From assembly GCA_027623585.1 (NCBI GenBank), contig JAQBVK010000102.1:1-8037 (forward strand): 8,037 nucleotides of DNA. Reading direction: 5' to 3'. Positions 1 through 7,771 of this stretch are shown piece after piece. The position numbers and the translations under genes are program-made. Every line of letters starts with the position of its first letter. The stretch's first letter is position 1. The notes under the pieces were generated by a model. The model was not told the origin of the DNA and did not search any database. It saw only the letters and a program-made list of their open reading frames with translations. The stretch comes from Planctomycetota bacterium (lineage in GTDB: Bacteria > Planctomycetota > UBA1135).

Positions 1-180
1 CCGGCCTTTGCGCGCGAGACGCGCGAGATCGAGCGCGCGATCGAGGAACTGCTCGCGCCGATGCCCGGCACCACGGTGCAGCGGCCAGCAGCAACCAGCG
101 ACCGTTTCCGTGGTCAGTTGCGCAACCCTTCCGTCTCCGCCCCGCTTCCGTCCGAGGCAGCGGACGGCGGGCCGCAGTGA
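1..180 (+). CDS. C-terminal fragment of an unidentified protein, first gene of the secretion operon
   Basis: An open frame runs from the first base of the window to a TGA at 178-180, giving about 59 residues with no start in view. The first 20 residues are charged and helix-forming (repeated Glu/Arg, with REIERAIEELL readable). The rest is rich in Pro, Ser, Ala and Gly and looks like a disordered tail. No family is recognisable from this piece. Its TGA overlaps the ATG of the next gene (TGATG), so the two are translationally coupled and in one operon. Because gspL and a gspM-like gene follow, it could be another component of the same machine (for example a pseudopilin or GspK-type gene), but that rests on position only. 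Confidence 0.55.
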   Translation, partial: PAFARETREIERAIEELLAPMPGTTVQRPAATSDRFRGQLRNPSVSAPLPSEAADGGPQ

Positions 181-575
181 TGGACGGGCTCACGCCGCGC
201 GGACGCGTCGCCTGCGCGGCGCTTTTGACCTTCGCCGCCGGCAGCTTGCTTGGTTTCGCCACCGGTCGCGGAACGGCTCCCGAGCCGGGGAGTGGACTCG
301 AACCGGCGCTGGCCGCCTGGGCCGCCGCGACCGACGAGGCGCTCCAACTTCGGCCGGGTCAGAGTGAGGATCTGCGGATCCTGCTCGCGCACTACGCTCG
401 CGAACGCGATCGCATGCTCAAAGAGCGGCTCGCCGAAGCCGACAACGCCTGGCTCGGGCTCGACCGACGGTTCGAGACCCTGCTGCGCTCCCGAATCCTG
501 GATGCGGACCAGCGCTCACGCGCCGACGCTCTTCTCATTGGCGGAATCCTGGTAGGGCCGCCCTCACAACGCTAA
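180..575 (+). CDS. Small membrane-anchored Spy/CpxP/heavy-metal-resistor-like protein
   Basis: A 131-aa protein. I chose the ATG at 180 because it overlaps the previous stop as TGATG; a GTG directly before it at 177 is the alternative. Residues about 8-29 form one hydrophobic segment preceded by arginines, suggesting a signal anchor with the remainder in the periplasm. A Pro/Gly-rich linker follows. From about residue 55 the chain is almost wholly helical and Arg/Glu/Leu-rich, starting with a LRPGQ turn like the L-T-P-E-Q motif of Spy/CpxP and heavy-metal-resistor proteins. Those relatives are periplasmic chaperones or metal-stress proteins. The call rests on length, layout and that motif, so the family is tentative. 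The stop lies 18 bp before gspL, so it probably belongs to the secretion operon and may assist it. Confidence 0.7.
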   Translation: MDGLTPRGRVACAALLTFAAGSLLGFATGRGTAPEPGSGLEPALAAWAAATDEALQLRPGQSEDLRILLAHYARERDRMLKERLAEADNAWLGLDRRFETLLRSRILDADQRSRADALLIGGILVGPPSQR

Positions 576-593
576 CCTGGGACCGATCGAAGC

Positions 594-2402
594 ATGGCGA
601 CGAGCCTAGGCATTCATCTTCGCGCGGACGGTTTCTCCTTCGCGCTCGTTGAAGGGGGCGCGAAAAAGCACTCCCTGAAGGCCATCGGTGACGGCGCGCT
701 GACCGTGGGAGCTGCGCCCAAAGCGATCGGCAAAGCGATCGCCGAGCTCGTGAAGGTGCGGAAGGCCGACCACGTCTGCGTGGTCACTCCTTCGAGCCGG
801 GTCGTGCTGCGCGAGTTGAGCCTGCCCTTCGCCGACCGCGAGAAGGTGCTGCAAGTGCTCAAGTTCGAGATCGAGAGCGAGCTCTATCACCTCGACGTCG
901 ACGACGTGGTCGCCGACTTCATCACGCTTGAGGGCGAGCGCGCGACTCCCAGCCTGTTGGTCGGCGTGATGCCGAAGGAGCACGTGCGCCAATCGCTCGA
1001 GGTGCTCGCGGGCGGAGGATGGGACCCGCACTCGGTCCAAGCCAGCTACGGCGCCTACGCCGCCGCGCTGAGCGTGATCGTTCCCAAGTTGAGCGGCTCC
1101 GTGGCCGGCGCCAGCGAAGAAGACGCCGTGCCCTTGCAGTTTGCGCACCTTGGCGCCACCGAGACCTTGATCGCGCAGGTCGGACGCGGCGGGCGGCTGC
1201 GCGCGCTGCGCACGATTCCGCTCGGATGGCTGGATCTGGTGCGTGATCTCGCGCCGCCGAAAGAAGCGGCGGGCGAAGTGCTCCCGCCGGGAACTTCTCC
1301 GGACGATGCGGAGGCCGACGCCGATGCCGCAGCAGGTGAGGGCGAAGAATCCGATGCGGCCGAAGCGGCTCCGACCGCCTTGTTCGGCGCCGACCCCTTG
1401 ATCGAAGGATGCACGCTCGCGGAAGCCATCGCGCGCGCGGGCACCCAGCGCGTTCAAGCGCTGACCAAGCGCCTCGCCAACGAGCTGCGCCGCGCGGTCG
1501 CGGCGATGCCCGCCGGCGCGGCGGAAGTCTTCCTGACCGGCGCCGATTTGCCGGGTTGGGAAGCGGTGGTGAGTGCGCGGACCGGGCTCACCGTCCGCCA
1601 CTTCGACTCGACTTCAGGCGAGGACGAAAGGCGCGCGGATCTGATTGCGCTCGGCGGCGCCTACGCCGGGCTCGGCATGACGTCGGAGCCGATGAACTTC
1701 CGCCAGGAGGAGTTCCGCTACGCCCGCGGGTTGGAGCGCGTCGAAGGTCCGCTGACGCTGGCCCTGGTCGGATTGATCGCGTGGCTGGTGATCGACGCCG
1801 GCGTGCATCTGAAGCAGGGACTCTGGTTGAAGAAGGACGCCGACCGCATCTACGTCGACGCCAATGCGCGCGTGGTGCAACTCAACAAGCGCGTCACCGA
1901 CGACGAGACCTATCCGAAGGACTGGCTGGTCAAGAACGACCTCACGGGCGCCTCGGTGCCGACCGATCAGCGCATCCGCCTGCTCGCGAACCGTCTCTCG
2001 GATTCACAACGGCAACTCGACTCGCTGATGGGCGAGGCCGACGTGGAGATGCCCGCTTCCTGCCTGGAAGCATGGCGTCTGCTGATGATCTTCCTCGAGA
2101 AGGAGTTCGAGAGCTTCAACGAGAAATGGATGATCGAATCCATTGAATTCACTTCCGTCGATGCCTCGCGAGGCAACAACGCGGAGGCGACCCACGTGGT
2201 GACCAAATTCGGACTGACGCTGCTCTCGGAAGACGCGGAGCTGACCGCCGGCGTGTACGACCGCATCGAGCGTGGGCTCAAGTCGCAGCCGTGGTGCATC
2301 GGTTCGCCCGTGATCCCGACGACGGAAGCGGTGAAGGTCGGCACCGGTAAGAACGCCATCATCACCGTGAAAATCAACACCGCGCGCGAGGCCCAGCCGT
2401 GA
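594..2402 (+). CDS. gspL: GspL-like (PilM-fold) inner-membrane platform protein of a type II secretion system
   Basis: A 602-aa protein. GspL recruits the secretion ATPase GspE to the inner membrane and contacts GspM; PilM and PilN split this role in type IV pili. Residues 1-215 and 265-360 read as the cytoplasmic actin-like/PilM fold: an N-terminal LGIHLRADGFSFALVE strand pair, the segment LSLPFADREKVLQVLKFEIE (76-95), and a late LTGADLPG strand. MNFRQEEFRY (367-376) just before the membrane matches the N-(F/L)-R-x-x-E-F motif of GspL/PilN. The membrane segment is about 385-403. The periplasmic part (404-602) is about 200 residues and seems longer than is usual for GspL. Odd: an acidic, Ala-rich linker (about 221-262) splits the actin-like domain. 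The stop overlaps the next gene's GTG start by 4 bp. Assignment to T2SS rather than a pilus rests on fusion of the PilM and PilN parts. Confidence 0.82.
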   Translation: MATSLGIHLRADGFSFALVEGGAKKHSLKAIGDGALTVGAAPKAIGKAIAELVKVRKADHVCVVTPSSRVVLRELSLPFADREKVLQVLKFEIESELYHLDVDDVVADFITLEGERATPSLLVGVMPKEHVRQSLEVLAGGGWDPHSVQASYGAYAAALSVIVPKLSGSVAGASEEDAVPLQFAHLGATETLIAQVGRGGRLRALRTIPLGWLDLVRDLAPPKEAAGEVLPPGTSPDDAEADADAAAGEGEESDAAEAAPTALFGADPLIEGCTLAEAIARAGTQRVQALTKRLANELRRAVAAMPAGAAEVFLTGADLPGWEAVVSARTGLTVRHFDSTSGEDERRADLIALGGAYAGLGMTSEPMNFRQEEFRYARGLERVEGPLTLALVGLIAWLVIDAGVHLKQGLWLKKDADRIYVDANARVVQLNKRVTDDETYPKDWLVKNDLTGASVPTDQRIRLLANRLSDSQRQLDSLMGEADVEMPASCLEAWRLLMIFLEKEFESFNEKWMIESIEFTSVDASRGNNAEATHVVTKFGLTLLSEDAELTAGVYDRIERGLKSQPWCIGSPVIPTTEAVKVGTGKNAIITVKINTAREAQP

Positions 2403-2938
2403 GCAACCGCCAGATGCTCTATCTCCTGTTCGGCTTGACCGTGCTCGGTTTTGGCTTGCGCCTCTGGGCGGTGACCTGGCATGGCAGCTGGACCGATGCG
2501 GTCGCTGAGCATCAGAGTCGCTACCGGGACATCTACGCGATGCGCAACGACCTCGCGTTCCGGCGCGAGAAGGCGCCGAAGGGCACCGACGACGCTTCCT
2601 TCCGCAAGCACTTTCAGGAGCAGGCCTACCAGGCGCGGATCGGCACGATCAACGTGTCGGTGCGCGAGAACACGCGCGGCAACCAGCGCGATAAGACGTT
2701 CACGATTGGCTTCGAGGATCCGCAGGCCTCTTTTCAGCGCCAGCAGTTGAGCCTTTTCCTGTTTAACAGCGAACTGCTCTATCCGCGTCTGCGCGCGACG
2801 CAGCTCTCGCTGGCGCCGGTGCCGATGGACCCTCGCGCGCGTTCGGTGGAATCGGGAGCGGAGCGGCAGGACGTTTGGCGGGTGAGCAAGCTTGAGTTCA
2901 AGCAGCGGTCGCCTTCGGGAGAGCCAGGAAGACCCTAA
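2399..2938 (+). CDS. GspM/PilO-like inner-membrane assembly protein
   Basis: A 179-aa protein starting with GTG at 2399, which overlaps the gspL stop as GTGA. Residues 5-27 form one membrane helix next to a very short N-terminus, followed by a charged helical stretch (about 30-70) that could form a coiled coil. Residues about 78-170 look like alternating strands and helices (ARIGTINVSV..., SFQRQQLSLFLFNSELLYPRL), consistent with the ferredoxin-like periplasmic domain of GspM/PilO. These bitopic proteins dimerise with GspL/PilN to build the platform under the pseudopilus. Sequence identity to named GspM is too weak to judge by eye, so the call relies on topology, length and position after gspL. 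The TAA (2936-2938) ends two bases before the insertion sequence, and any gspN, gspC or gspD that once followed is not seen here. Confidence 0.65.
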   Translation: MSNRQMLYLLFGLTVLGFGLRLWAVTWHGSWTDAVAEHQSRYRDIYAMRNDLAFRREKAPKGTDDASFRKHFQEQAYQARIGTINVSVRENTRGNQRDKTFTIGFEDPQASFQRQQLSLFLFNSELLYPRLRATQLSLAPVPMDPRARSVESGAERQDVWRVSKLEFKQRSPSGEPGRP

Positions 2939-2940
2939 CG

Positions 2941-2967
2941 GATACTGGCCCCTTCAAATGGAGGAAG
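2941..2967 (+). repeat. Left terminal inverted repeat of the insertion sequence
   Basis: These 27 bases match the reverse complement of 4067-4093 at 22 positions, with the outer 12 identical. The inner half contains the transposase stop codon (TGA on the minus strand, 2954-2956), so the transposase gene ends inside its own repeat. The match stops abruptly at 2941, which sets the outer boundary. A 9-base subterminal repeat, ggccacttc, follows at 2982-2990. Confidence 0.88.
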
Positions 2968-3982
2968 CCGGCATCAAGTCAGGCCACTTCCAGCGCAGTA
3001 GTTCGGCGGGTCGATAACGCCTATTCGTGAGTCCGAGCGCCGCAGCAGAGCTAATCATCGGAGTTCTATTGAACATTGGCCTGATGTAATTACGCCAAGC
3101 GACGAAGATCCACAGGTGGTGAACCAACTCAGTTTGCTTCTTGCTGGCTGCCCAGCTCCTTCGTACCAGCCTTGAGACTTGATCGCGTAGCATTGCGAGC
3201 GTGTGGTTGATTGGAAAGAGGGGGTTGAGCGGATTGCGTGGAGTAGTCGAAGATTCGCGGATTAGGGCCGCGAAGCGATTGCCGAAGTGGCGGCGCACGA
3301 TGGGCGGATAAGAACTCTTCCGGTCCATCACCAGTTGCAGAAGTTCGCGTGGCGCATGGACATTCTTGAGCGCCAGGATGCAGGCTTCTACTGCACGAGT
3401 CGATCCGCTCTTACGACGGCCGTGACGTTTTTCAAGCGCATGCTTGCGAGCGGTGTCCATGGCCGAGAGTCCTCCCCGCGCTGGCAAATCAGCGGTTTCG
3501 AGATGGACGACGAAGCGAGTGGCGCGATGGATCATCACCGGCACGGTGACCGGCTGAAGGCGGCGATCATGCTCGAAAGTTTCGAGTTCGTCGAAACTGA
3601 ATGCACCGCTCAATCCGCCGCACTGTCTCGCGCGCGCGAGAAAATGCGCGTGCCAGCCGCGCAGGGAGGGACCGAAGCATCGCAACCTCCGCTGCACGGT
3701 TTTACGGTCGATACGGAGGATGCGCGCAGTTTGTCGATGCGTGACCTTGGACACAAAACAGCCTAAAAGTTGCGCGTTGATGCGTGGCTTCTGCTGGCGG
3801 TAGTCGAGGCGGAAGCTCTGGCTCGAGAAGCGGCGGCCGCAACTTCGACAGCGGAATCGCTGCACGCGTCTTCCGTCGGCGGCCCGCGCGTAAGTGCCGT
3901 CACGGTAGTAGCGGAGGGGAACACCGCCAGAGTGGGCGGTGCAAAGCTGAATGGGGCAGAAAGGAGGTACGAATGCGCTCAT
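2954..3982 (-). CDS. IS1-like transposase with N-terminal zinc finger
   Basis: A 342-aa protein from ATG 3982; a GTG at 4036 would add 18 residues unlike the family. The N-terminus MSAFVPPFCP leads into a zinc finger: C9, C14 and H17, then C45-R-S-C48-G. An HTH-like helical region follows (about 75-115, with RQTARILRIDRKTVQRRL). The catalytic core shows a first acidic site in SFDELETFEHD (D131) and a second in VMDRKSSYP (D220). The C-terminal block INHTLAMLRDQVSRLVRRS aligns with IS1 InsB IERNNLTLRTRIKRLARKT, including the following S-K/R segment. At the place of the IS1 catalytic glutamate there is Asn/His (258-259), so a standard DDE triad is not evident. The frame is intact and ends inside the left inverted repeat. 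It would cut and join the ends of its own element. Confidence 0.85.
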   Translation of the reverse strand: MSAFVPPFCPIQLCTAHSGGVPLRYYRDGTYARAADGRRVQRFRCRSCGRRFSSQSFRLDYRQQKPRINAQLLGCFVSKVTHRQTARILRIDRKTVQRRLRCFGPSLRGWHAHFLARARQCGGLSGAFSFDELETFEHDRRLQPVTVPVMIHRATRFVVHLETADLPARGGLSAMDTARKHALEKRHGRRKSGSTRAVEACILALKNVHAPRELLQLVMDRKSSYPPIVRRHFGNRFAALIRESSTTPRNPLNPLFPINHTLAMLRDQVSRLVRRSWAASKKQTELVHHLWIFVAWRNYIRPMFNRTPMISSAAALGLTNRRYRPAELLRWKWPDLMPASSI

Positions 3983-4047
3983 GAGGCGCCGTCGCGGGGC
4001 GTGGCCTGCCGCGGGGCAACTCTCTTCACGCTGCACGAGGTAGAAAG

Positions 4048-5179
<1,132 letters not shown>

Positions 5180-5187
<8 letters not shown>

Positions 5188-6094
5188 AAATCACCCAACC
5201 CGCCACGGCAAGGCAGCCGAAACCGGCCAGCATCATCGGCGGGTCCATGGTCGCGATCACCTCAGGACGTTGGCCTTGCTCATGGCGATAGACCAAGTGC
5301 AGATAGCGCAGCACTCCGTAGAGAACGAAGGGTAGCGTCCAGATCATGCCCGGCGCGCCGGCGCGTGAGACTTGCTCATGCACTCCATCCGCGAGGATCG
5401 ACGCCGGCATCAGCGTGTACATCGCATAGGTCACGAGTAGCGAAGCCGCCAGCACGCCGACCATCATGTCGGTGCCTTGTCCGCGATACTCCTCGAGCAC
5501 GGGCCGTTGCGAGGCGCCGACTTGCGCCGCGGATGCTCCACCGGCCGGCTCGAGGCTGGCGGCTTCCGCGCGGCGCTTGCAGAGCGCGAGGAACAGCGCG
5601 AGCTGCACGGTGCAGGCCACCAGCCACGGCGAGAGCCACGCATCGATCGCCCAAACGCCGGCGAGCACGCGCAGCGTGAAACCGGTGGCGATGCAGAACA
5701 CGTCGAGCAGCACGACGTGTTTCAGTTTCAAACTGTAAACCGCTTGCAAGGCGAGATAGAGGCCGAACGCGAGCATCACCCGGCCCAGCCATGCGGCGAC
5801 CAACAACGCACCGCCGGCGAGCAGCAGCGCAACCATCAACGCCGCGCCGACGCTGAGCGTGCCGGCTGCGATCGGCCGATGACGCTTCTCCGGATGCGCG
5901 CGATCGCGCTCGCGGTCGATCACGTCGTTGACCAAATAGACCGCCGAAGCCGCGGCACAGAAGGCCGCGAAGGCTGCCACGGCGCGCAACAAGGTGTCGG
6001 GATCCGATGCCGTGCCGCTGAACGCCAAGCCGGCGAAGACCACGAGGTTCTTCGTCCACTGGCGGATTCGCAGGGCGCGCAGGAGCGGCGGCAT
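5180..6094 (-). CDS. UbiA-family prenyltransferase, decaprenyl-phosphate phosphoribosyltransferase-like
   Basis: A 304-aa integral membrane protein with about eight or nine hydrophobic segments, the usual size for the family. The ATG at 6094 gives the typical start LLRALRIRQWTKNLVVFAGL. The first aspartate motif is N56-D57-x2-D60-x3-D64-x2-H67-P, followed by KRHRPIAAG; this exact pattern is typical of the phosphoribosyl-diphosphate-using branch (mycobacterial Rv3806c type) rather than quinone UbiA. The second site is YSLKLKHVVLLDVF (120-133), then ATGFTLRVLAG, a CKRRAE loop, and RYLHLVY..G..PE near the C-terminus. Known members move 5-phosphoribose from PRPP to a polyprenyl phosphate; the real substrate here is inferred. 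It starts 17 bp after the synthase-like gene and overlaps DUF362 by 8 bp. No DprE1/DprE2-type epimerase gene is in the window. Confidence 0.86.
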
Positions 6095-6111
6095 GGGCAA
6101 AGCGTAGCGGC

Positions 6112-6951
6112 TTAGCGTTGGCCGGTCCGGCGTTCGGCACTTTCCGCGTGCAGCGGACGCCAGGCGCGCACCGCGCAACTCCAGCGCGCGAACACGGAGA
6201 GCCGCGGCGGATTGCGGAACAGGTCCCGCCGGGGGTGGGTGATCTGGGCCAACAGGCGACGCGAGCGCAGGATCGCCGCGCGCAGGCCGCGTCGCAGGCG
6301 CGAGCCGACCTTTCCACAAACCGGGACACCTTGGTCGAGCAGTTCCGACGCCCACGCTGCTTCTTGGGAAAGAAAGGCGTGGACCGCGGGCGTGCGCACA
6401 CCAGCCAGCAATTCCGCGCGCTCGAGGCCGCAGCGTTCCATGTCGGCGAGCGGCAGGAAGTTGAGATCTTTCGAGGCGAGACGCGGAGCCTCGCACAGCA
6501 GCCGCACCAGCACGAGTCCGCAGGCCAGCCGCTCCGCCGGCGGCAGCGTCTCCGCATCCAAGCGCTGGCTCAGGCGCAGTCCGAGTCGCGCGAAGGCGGA
6601 GGCGCGCGGATGCAACCAAGCCAACAATTCACCGCGGTTCGGAGGATCGGCGGGCATCGGCCGCTCCATCAAGTCGAACAGCACGCGCAGATCGGGATGC
6701 GGGATCTCGCCGGCGGTGGCGGCGGCCGAGAGCGCGAGCAGGAGCGGGCCGTCGGGGCGTCCGCGCAGCGCCTCCTCGAAGGCCTGGCGGAAGACTGGGC
6801 GCGCCTCACGCGCGGGCCCCAGGGCCGTGGCAAGCAAGGGGTCGAGCGCGCGCAGCAGCCCGCGCGGCATCAGAACGGGGCCCGGATAGAGGTCGCCGCT
6901 GAATCGGCGCGCCTCTCGGGTGGCGAATCGCCTTGCATGGCTGAAATCCAC
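6112..6951 (-). CDS. Degenerate squalene/phytoene synthase-fold protein, first gene of the prenyltransferase operon
   Basis: A 279-aa protein from GTG 6951, chosen because the family's N-terminal helix (SHARRFATREARRF...LMPRGLLRA) begins just after it; ATG 6870 would cut that helix off. Order of blocks fits the squalene/phytoene synthase fold: N-terminal helix, a central FDLMERPMP...LLAWLHPRASAFARLGL region (92-126), GLVLVRLLCEAPR...LNFLPLADMERCGL (145-176) where active enzymes have LQLTNILRDVxxD and a LP-x-x-D/E-L segment, and a long C-terminal helical part. The two D-x-x-x-D magnesium sites are not present: the first place reads LDPLLATALGP and the second CEAPRLASKD. It is therefore probably not a classical head-to-head condensing enzyme; it could bind a prenyl substrate or act as an assembly factor, as non-catalytic relatives such as NDUFAF6 do. 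Family call moderate, loss of activity inferred. Confidence 0.7.
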   Translation of the reverse strand: MDFSHARRFATREARRFSGDLYPGPVLMPRGLLRALDPLLATALGPAREARPVFRQAFEEALRGRPDGPLLLALSAAATAGEIPHPDLRVLFDLMERPMPADPPNRGELLAWLHPRASAFARLGLRLSQRLDAETLPPAERLACGLVLVRLLCEAPRLASKDLNFLPLADMERCGLERAELLAGVRTPAVHAFLSQEAAWASELLDQGVPVCGKVGSRLRRGLRAAILRSRRLLAQITHPRRDLFRNPPRLSVFARWSCAVRAWRPLHAESAERRTGQR

Positions 6952-6995
6952 GACGGCATCATGGTGGCGTCCGCCGGCGCGGGCGGCAAGTAGAG
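6952..6995. promoter_or_regulatory. Short divergent intergenic region between the synthase-like gene and the histidine kinase
   Basis: Only 44 bp separate two divergent starts (GTG 6951 on minus, ATG 6996 on plus), so promoters for both directions must lie here or within the neighbouring coding sequence. The stretch is GC-rich with no convincing -35/-10 pair and no clear operator palindrome. The only possible ribosome site is the weak purine run aagtagag directly before ATG 6996. Confidence 0.35.
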
Positions 6996-7712
6996 ATGGA
7001 ACACGAAGCAGCCAGCGAGAACTCCGGCGAGCGAAACGCCAAGTCCGATTGGGCGATCCTCGTCGCGCACGACGTACGCAACCTGCTGAGCGGCGCTGCC
7101 GGCATGGCCGAGCTCCTGCAGGTGGCGGAAGAGGATCCTGAGAAGGCGGAGCGGCTGCGTTCGATCCGCCGTCAGGTCGGCCACGCCGCCACTCTGCTCG
7201 AAGACCTGATCCGGCGCAGCTTGGTGCGGGTGCCGACGATGGAGCGCGTGGATCTTGGGGTCGTGGCCTTGAGCGCCAACACCACGCTTTTGGCGCGCGC
7301 GGGGGCGGCGTTGCGCATCGAGCGGATCGAGCCGGGTGAACGCGTGCACGTCCGCGGGCGGCCGAACGACCTCGAGCGAGCGCTCTGCAACCTGATGTGG
7401 AACGCGCTCGAAGCCATGCACGCCCAGGATGCGGCCGAGCCGCGTCTGGACCTGAGTTGGGGGCGCAATGCCGAAGGCGCATTTTTGGAAGTCCGCGACT
7501 ACGGTCCGGGCCTTCCCAAGGGCGCGCTCGCGCAGAAGTTACCCGGCCTCGGCGCCGCCGACGGGCGCGTGCACGGCCTCGGGCTCGCTTCGGTGCGGCA
7601 AGTGATGGAGGAGCACGGCGGGCGATTGACTGCGGAGAACGCGGCGACCGGCCGCGGCGCGACGCTCCGACTGCAGTTCGGGACGCAGCCTGAACTCGCC
7701 TTCGACGACTGA
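6996..7712 (+). CDS. Small soluble sensor histidine kinase without a sensor domain
   Basis: A 238-aa protein. The dimerisation/phosphoacceptor helix has H25 in the H-box AHDVRNLLSG, close to NtrB-type kinases. The ATP-binding domain follows with the N-box NLMWNALEAM (N136), the G1 box D168-Y-G-P-G-L, the G2 box GLGLASVRQVMEEHGG (194-209) and the G3 box GRGATLRL (219-226). There is no membrane segment and no PAS, GAF or HAMP region; only about 20 residues precede the H-box. It would thus autophosphorylate in the cytoplasm, with its input from a partner protein or from dimer state. No response regulator is in the window, so it is an orphan as far as can be seen. It ends 59 bp before korA on the same strand, so the two may be co-transcribed. 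Confidence 0.9.
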   Translation: MEHEAASENSGERNAKSDWAILVAHDVRNLLSGAAGMAELLQVAEEDPEKAERLRSIRRQVGHAATLLEDLIRRSLVRVPTMERVDLGVVALSANTTLLARAGAALRIERIEPGERVHVRGRPNDLERALCNLMWNALEAMHAQDAAEPRLDLSWGRNAEGAFLEVRDYGPGLPKGALAQKLPGLGAADGRVHGLGLASVRQVMEEHGGRLTAENAATGRGATLRLQFGTQPELAFDD

Positions 7713-7771
7713 CCCGGACCGCGCGTCGCGGAATCCAGGCGGCGCTTCGCATCCGCATCGCAGCCTCTAGA
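7713..7771 (+). promoter_or_regulatory. Spacer before korA with a possible -10 element
   Basis: The spacer holds a tiny GC hairpin (ccgcg at 7719-7723, cgcgg at 7727-7731, 3-base loop) with no T-run, too small for a convincing terminator. TAGAAT at 7768-7773 resembles a sigma-70 -10 box, but it overlaps the ATG at 7772 and no good -35 sits 16-18 bp upstream. If real, transcription would begin near 7780 and favour the in-frame ATG at 7790. No Shine-Dalgarno sequence is seen before either ATG. Confidence 0.25.

Noticed and set aside
606..1601. 331-codon minus-strand open frame inside gspL
   Set aside because: It is antisense to a gene with clear GspL features and has shadow-type composition rich in Arg, Ala, Gly and His.
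3961..3984. Strong plus-strand Shine-Dalgarno-like aaggaggt followed by ATG at 3973
   Set aside because: The frame stops after three codons (TGA at 3982-3984), and the region is transposase coding sequence on the other strand.
3983..4036. GTG start at 4036 adding 18 residues to the transposase
   Set aside because: The added residues show no motif, whereas ATG 3982 places the protein start directly before the zinc finger.
6095..6619. N-terminal extension of the UbiA gene up to 6619
   Set aside because: It would overlap the synthase-like gene in another frame and adds Arg/Ala-rich sequence with no UbiA similarity; ATG 6094 gives the normal family start.
6118..6993. 291-codon plus-strand open frame opposite the synthase-like gene
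   Set aside because: No domain pattern; Gln/Arg/Ala/Gly-rich composition mirrors the codon bias of the opposite strand.
7719..7731. Hairpin ccgcg-cgt-cgcgg after the histidine kinase as a terminator
   Set aside because: The stem is only 5 bp, the loop 3 bases, and no T-run follows; such palindromes are common by chance in GC-rich DNA.
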